A stretch of DNA of 23,045 nt from Baffinella frigidus (lineage: Eukaryota; Cryptophyceae; Cryptomonadales; Baffinellaceae), in contig MU647317.1 in NCBI GenBank assembly GCA_026770585.1, positions 48,117-71,161 on the forward strand. Reading direction: 5' to 3'. The position numbers and the translations under genes were made by a program. The notes under the pieces are model-generated. The model did no database searches, was not told the DNA's origin, and was given only the letters and a program-made list of their open reading frames with translations. Positions 20,362 to 23,045 of this stretch are shown one piece after another. Each line of letters begins with the position of its first letter. The first letter of the stretch is position 1.

Positions 20362-20460
20362 GGGTGGGTTTCGGGCTTGGGGTCACCGGTACCTGCACAC
20401 CCCCTCTGTCGCGCGCGTCTAGGGTTTAGGGTGTGGGGGTATGGCGTTTGGGGTGGGGTG
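20362..20460 (+). repeat. GGTTTCGGGCTTGGGGTCAC repeat start and telomere-like remnant
   Basis: GGGCTTGGGGTCACCGGTAC here, and close versions at 20638 and 20881, mark starts of related segments. Those at 20638 and 20881 continue with AGTTGCAGACCCCTGACGCA. Confidence 0.75.
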
Positions 20461-20512
20461 CTATAAACCCTCAACCCTAAACCCTAAACCCTAGACCATA
20501 AACCCTAGGGCC
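20461..20512 (-). repeat. CCCTAAA-orientation telomere-like block
   Basis: TATAAACCCTCAACCCTAAA and CCCTAAACCCTAGACCATAA: the opposite orientation to the TTTAGGG array that ends about 100 bp to the left. The pair forms a head-to-head arrangement. Confidence 0.87.
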
Positions 20513-20632
20513 TCCTAGGGTCTCCTAGGATCCCATCCTAGGGTCTCTCAGGGTCCCATCCTAGGGTCTCTCAGGGTCCCATCCTAGGGTCTCCCAGGGT
20601 CCCCTAGGGTCTCCTAGGGTCCCCTAGGGTGG
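20513..20632. repeat. 23-bp minisatellite GGGTCTCTCAGGGTCCCATC
   Basis: Units at 20541-20563 and 20564-20586 are identical; flanking units shorten to CCTAGGGTCTC and CCCCTAGGGT. CCTAGG recurs throughout. Confidence 0.9.
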
Positions 20633-20637
20633 GTTTC

Positions 20638-21079
20638 GAGCTTGGGGTCACCGGTAGTTGCAGACCCCTGACGCACACATGTCATCCAAGTGCCACGGCT
20701 CCAGCCTGGAAAAGAGAGGGGATACCGAGACAGGCTACACAGAGGGCCACAAAGGGGATTTCGGGCGCTGAGGGCCCGAGTTTAGGTCCGAGTTTCCGTT
20801 ACCTTATCCATAGGGTCCGGGTTTCCGTTACCTTATCCTGAGGAACCCCCCTATGTCCCCCCTATGTCCCTACGGGTTTGGGGGTTGGGGTCACCGGTAG
20901 TTGCAGACCCCTGACGCACACATGTCGTCGAAGTGCCACGGTTCCAGCCTGGAAAAGAGCGGGGATAATGAGACACGTTACGGGCCCGAAAAAGAGAGGG
21001 GATGATGAGACAGGTTGCGGGCCCGAAAAAGAGAGGGGGGTACCGGGACAGGTTATGAGGCTGGAAAAGAGAGGGGATG
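20638..21079 (+). repeat. Minisatellite with GAAAAAGAGAGGGGATGATG units
   Basis: Two segments start GCTTGGGGTCACCGGTAGTT (20641) and GGTTGGGGTCACCGGTAGTT (20883) and share CCTGACGCACACATGTC and GTGCCACGG. They lead into units of about 38-39 bp: CCTGGAAAAGAGNGGGGATA, GAGACANGTTACGGGCCCG. The first segment is interrupted by a PalC-like part (TTTCGGGCGCTGAGGGCCCG, 20759, with GTTACCTTATCC twice). Confidence 0.82.
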
Positions 21080-21237
21080 CCACGCCACGATGACCTGTGT
21101 ACCAACTTCATTGCGTCTTTCTATTATTTATGCACTACTAAAACTATTGTTGTCCGGAATCCGGACTAAGTTGACAGATTTGTGGGTGAATTGACTTAAA
21201 AAAATGCCAAGTTGGTGCACAGGTCATCGTGGCGTGG
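21080..21237. mobile_element. 158-bp CCACGCCACG element in the minisatellite, TG duplication
   Basis: 29-bp TIRs (CCACGCCACGATGACCTGTG...) with one mismatch. The inner sequence has GTCCGGAATCCGGAC and AAGTTGACAGATTTGTGGG. The flanks GAGGGGATG and TGATGGGACAGG, compared with the array unit GAGGGGATGATGAGACAGG (20996-21014), show that TG was duplicated. The terminus is close to PalD's CCACGCCAGA. Confidence 0.92.
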
Positions 21238-21497
21238 TGATGGGACAGGTTACGGGCCTGAGGAACAGACGCGCGAATAAAAAAAATACATGATATAGAA
21301 GCGAGGGAATGCTCTGATTTAATAACACCTGATTTTTATAAGTAGTAGCGTGGTTTAATACGATCAGATAATGAGTGACTGTCCTGCAAACGAGGCAGGT
21401 TATGAGCCTCGAAACGGTGTCCTGCCAACAACTTAAGAATCCCCTGACCCTGACAACTTAAGAATCCGAGACAGGTTACGGGCCTGGAAAAGATGTC
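21238..21497. other. AT-richer spacer with scattered minisatellite pieces
   Basis: No gene. ACAGGTTACGGGCCTG recurs at 21244, 21473 and 21607, and GTTATGAGCCTCGAAACG at 21399. AACTTAAGAATCC is doubled (21430, 21456). AATAAAAAAAATACATGATA lies at 21276. Confidence 0.6.
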
Positions 21498-21600
21498 CTG
21501 CCACCACGCGACGATGCCTTGTGCATCAAATCCCTCTGTTTTTAAAGTCAACTCGCCTTCAATCGCCCACAAATCTGTCAACTTATCCGGATTCCGGAGT
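21498..21600 (-). mobile_element. Half copy of the 21080 element, inverted
   Basis: Read on the minus strand: TCCGGAATCCGGATAAGTTG, ACAGATTTGTGGG, then GTTGACTTTAAAAACAG, TTGATGCACAAGGCATCGTC and GCGTGGTGG. It corresponds to the right two-thirds of 21080-21237. A third relative is the insert at 22751-22888. Confidence 0.8.
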
Positions 21601-21817
21601 AAAATAGGTTACGGGCCTGAGAAACAGACGTTCTGCAAACGAGACAGGTTGTGAGCCTCGAAACGATGTCCTGCCACCAACAGAGAGACTCTCGGGTTTC
21701 GGGTACAGGGGGGGGGGGCGCTGGCCTTCAACAGGTTTTCATGTTTCGGGAACAGGGTTGAGGGGCGGACCTGTGGCCTATCCACTCACTACTGAAAAGC
21801 CACAGGGCAAGTCTCAA

Positions 21818-21849
21818 AAAGTAGGCGACAGGATCCTGTCGCCTACTTT
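21818..21849. repeat. Perfect 32-bp palindrome
   Basis: AAAGTAGGCGACAGGA and TCCTGTCGCCTACTTT without any mismatch or spacer. No relative elsewhere in the window. Such loop-less palindromes are hard to keep and to clone. Confidence 0.97.
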
Positions 21850-21981
21850 GGAGCCATTTTTTCCTCAAAAGGCAATTTCCACCCCAAGGACGTGACCAAA
21901 ATTCGTCAAAAGGTAACCTACAAGTAATTTTAGTGTCGTGTCCAAGAGTTTGAGACTTCCCCTGTGGCTTTGCAGTAGCAC

Positions 21982-22096
21982 GATTCTAGTGCTGGCAATT
22001 TTTTAAAACACCACAGGTGGTGTTTGTCAACTTTTGAAAACCACTGCATTGAGGGGAAATTGACTTTTGGCAACACCTTCCAAGAATCTGGCGTGG
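21982..22096 (+). mobile_element. PalD-3: left end worn
   Basis: ATTTTTTAAAACACCACAGG, GTTTGTCAACTTTTGAAAAC, GGGGAAATTGACTTTTGG and AACACCTTCCAAGAATCTGG-CGTGG follow PalD-1 closely (about 90% by eye). The left TIR has decayed to TAGTGCTGGCAA. Confidence 0.88.
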
Positions 22097-22112
22097 AAAC
22101 GCCGCATGTGGC

Positions 22113-22237
22113 GGTTCTGAAAGTTGGCATTCTCCCTTTTTTTCTGAAAGTTGGCATTCTCCCCTTTTTTTGAAAGTTGGCATTCTCCCCTTTTTTCTGA
22201 AAGTTGGCATTCTCCCCACAAGTGGGCATTCTCCCCA
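22113..22237. repeat. GAAAGTTGGCATTCTCCCC minisatellite
   Basis: Four units of 29-32 bp differing in the length of the following T-run, then a shortened GTGGGCATTCTCCCCAG. The minus frames (MPTFRKKG, GENANFQKK) are translations of the repeat and not evidence of a gene. Confidence 0.93.
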
Positions 22238-22292
22238 GAGGGAAATCGAAATTCCGGAAAGTTGGTGCGAATTTCGTGTGAAGTGATGACTT

Positions 22293-22372
22293 GCTCTCCC
22301 AACTCAACCCAAGAATCTGGCCAGATTCAGCCCAACCCAAGAATTGCTCTCCCAGCCCAACCCAAGAATCTT
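22293..22372. repeat. CAACCCAAGAATC triple repeat
   Basis: CTCTCCCAACTCAACCCAAG, CAGCCCAACCCAAGAATTGC and CTCTCCCAGCCCAACCCAAG. The small palindrome AATCTGGCCAGATT sits between the first two. Confidence 0.85.
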
Positions 22373-22427
22373 TTCCAGGCCCGTATCTCCATCGATAGAG
22401 TCGCATTCGCATCCCGTAGGCTTCGGG

Positions 22428-22590
22428 TCCGGCTTCCCGGTTCTCGGTTTCGCAGTTTCCGGTTGTCGGGTTCCGGGTTTCGGGTACAGGGTTCAGGGCC
22501 TGCGATAGGTTTTTGGGCTTCGCGTTTTCGGTTTCCGGGGTTTCGGTTCTGGGTTCTCGGTTTCGGTTTTCGGGTAAAGGGTTCAGGGGG
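22428..22590 (+). repeat. TTCGGTTTCGG-type degenerate telomere-like tract
   Basis: CGGTTCTCGGTTTCGCAG, GTTCCGGGTTTCGGGTA, GGTTCTGGGTTCTCGGTTTC. The most degenerate of the telomere-like stretches. Confidence 0.7.
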
Positions 22591-22608
22591 GCGACCAGTG
22601 GGGTATCA

Positions 22609-22918
22609 ATAGGGTAACGGACTGAATCCCGGGTAGTTAGGTCTACGGTGTTGACTACGGTAGGCCGTAGGGGCCTAGGGGGGCTCCTACGAAAAACCTG
22701 GGCATAGGGGCCCTACGGCCTACCGTAGGCAATACCGTAGGCTCAACTACACTGCCAGGGCGAAGTTTTTGTATCAGTCAACTCAAGGCGAAAATCGAAA
22801 ATCGAAGTACACCAATGGCGTATCTCGTTTCTAAAGTTGACATATTTGTGGGGGTGTTGACTTTTACAAAATATCCGGATTCGCAGTAAACTACCCGGTT
22901 TTCGGGACGTTATCATAT
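22609..22918. mobile_element. PalH-3: right arm split by an insertion, arms diverged
   Basis: The left arm starts ATAGGGTAACGGACTGAATC; the right arm ends TCGGGACGTTATCATAT. Between CTCAACTAC (22742-22750) and CCGGTTTTCGG (22895) a 138-bp insert interrupts the arm. The two arms match at 23 of 30 positions only, in contrast to 30/30 in PalH-1 and PalH-2. Inner GGCCTAGGGGGGCTCCTACG and CCTACCGTAGGCAATACCGT are well conserved. Confidence 0.87.
22751..22888. mobile_element. 138-bp insert with AACTAC duplication
   Basis: Starts ACTGCCAGGGCGAAG, ends ATCCGGATTCGCAGTA (5-bp inverted ACTGC/GCAGT). AACTAC stands on both sides (22745-22750, 22889-22894), while intact PalH-2 has it once. The interior has AAAGTTGACATATTTGTGGG, related to the 21080 element. 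CGAAAAT is tandemly doubled (22789). Confidence 0.88.
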
Positions 22919-22928
22919 GAGTATTGAG

Positions 22929-23032
22929 TATCCCTCTAGTGCACAGTAGGCTCATACGCCCTACGGCAAGGCCCTGGGAACTGCCTAGGGCGAGTTAGGG
23001 CGAATATTCACCCTATGGGCACTTACGGGATA
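22929..23032. mobile_element. PalF-6: C:G variant of the TIR
   Basis: TATCCCTCTAGTGCACAGTA and ATGGGCACTTACGGGATA, 104 bp, TA ends. The variable TIR position is C with G opposite. Inner GCCCTACGGCAAGGCCCTGG, CCTAGGGCGAGTTAGGGCG and GGGCGAATATTCACCC. It follows PalH-3 after ten bases. Confidence 0.88.
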
Positions 23033-23045
23033 GGGGGGGGGGGGG
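23033..23045. repeat. Poly-G at the window end
   Basis: An unbroken G-run to the last base. It may be a real homopolymer or a sequencing/assembly stop. Confidence 0.9.

Noticed and set aside
21930-22412. A 160-codon minus frame with GENANFQKKG and MPTFRKKG repeats
   Set aside because: It follows the 29-32-bp minisatellite at 22113-22237; the rest lies in PalD-3 and carries no recognised domain.
1-23045. CRISPR arrays
   Set aside because: Repeated palindromic units are present, but not as regularly spaced identical repeats with unique spacers, and the DNA is clearly eukaryotic in character.
1-23045. Naming the organism from the repeats
   Set aside because: TTTAGGG-type units and GC-rich coding scraps fit several algal and protist groups; no gene was complete enough to decide.

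Overview
The window looks like gene-poor nuclear DNA of a eukaryote, probably subtelomeric. Degenerate arrays of the plant/alga/dinoflagellate-type telomere unit TTTAGGG, with TTTCGGG, TTGAGGG and TTTATGG variants, occur at many internal places and once in head-to-head orientation. There are long GA and TACATA microsatellites, minisatellites, an 80-N assembly gap, and no operon, rRNA or convincing tRNA. GC-rich third positions in the few coding scraps fit a microalga or other protist, for example a dinoflagellate. That placement is inference. No complete protein-coding gene was recognised; most long reading frames are by-products of GC-rich repeats.

Most of the DNA is a mosaic of short inverted-repeat elements of about 100-240 bp, MITE- or foldback-like. 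I name them by terminus: PalA (CCACTCGAG ends, ACGT-flanked core), PalB (GTAGTAA core), PalC (CCACACAGCGG), PalD (CCACGCCA), PalE (CCACCCTGGAGG), PalF (TATCCCTTAAGTG), PalG (TACAGGGGTACCTCGC), PalH (ATAGGSTAACG) and PalI (GGGCTCRCCA hairpin). Several inserted into one another or into other repeats, and intact copies elsewhere in the window serve as empty sites: PalF in PalG at TA, PalD-type elements with 2-bp duplications, and a 138-bp insert in a PalH copy with a 6-bp duplication.

Layout: 1-2.0 kb, tandem repeats, telomere-like arrays and PalB/PalA copies. 2.0-4.5 kb, PalA, PalG and dispersed modules, including a 238-bp repeat duplicated at 13.9 kb. 4.5-7.1 kb, telomere-like array, GA tract, and PalC, PalD, PalE and PalI copies. 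7.2-10.7 kb, GC-rich DNA holding a foldback structure of about 2 kb. 10.7-10.8 kb, gap. 11.3-13.7 kb, degenerate repeats and a tandemly reused gene 3' end. 13.9-17.1 kb, PalE, PalF, PalG and PalH clusters. 17.1-19.0 kb, telomere-like DNA with Cys-rich gene scraps and TACATA arrays. 19.0-20.0 kb, PalC/PalA/PalB. 20.0-21.7 kb, head-to-head telomere-like DNA and minisatellites. 21.8-23.0 kb, palindromes, PalD, PalH and PalF, ending in poly-G.

The most unusual signal is that the two arms of an element agree with each other better than they agree with sibling copies. PalH arms match 30/30 within each of two copies yet differ at four positions between them, all compensated. PalF, PalE, PalI and PalC show the same on a smaller scale. 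PalA carries a different 22-23-bp self-complementary core in each of four cases, always between ACGT-like flanks, and PalB keeps its core while its outer arms change. This points to active arm-to-arm correction, palindrome replacement or hairpin-centre insertion. The pattern is directly visible; the mechanism is inference.
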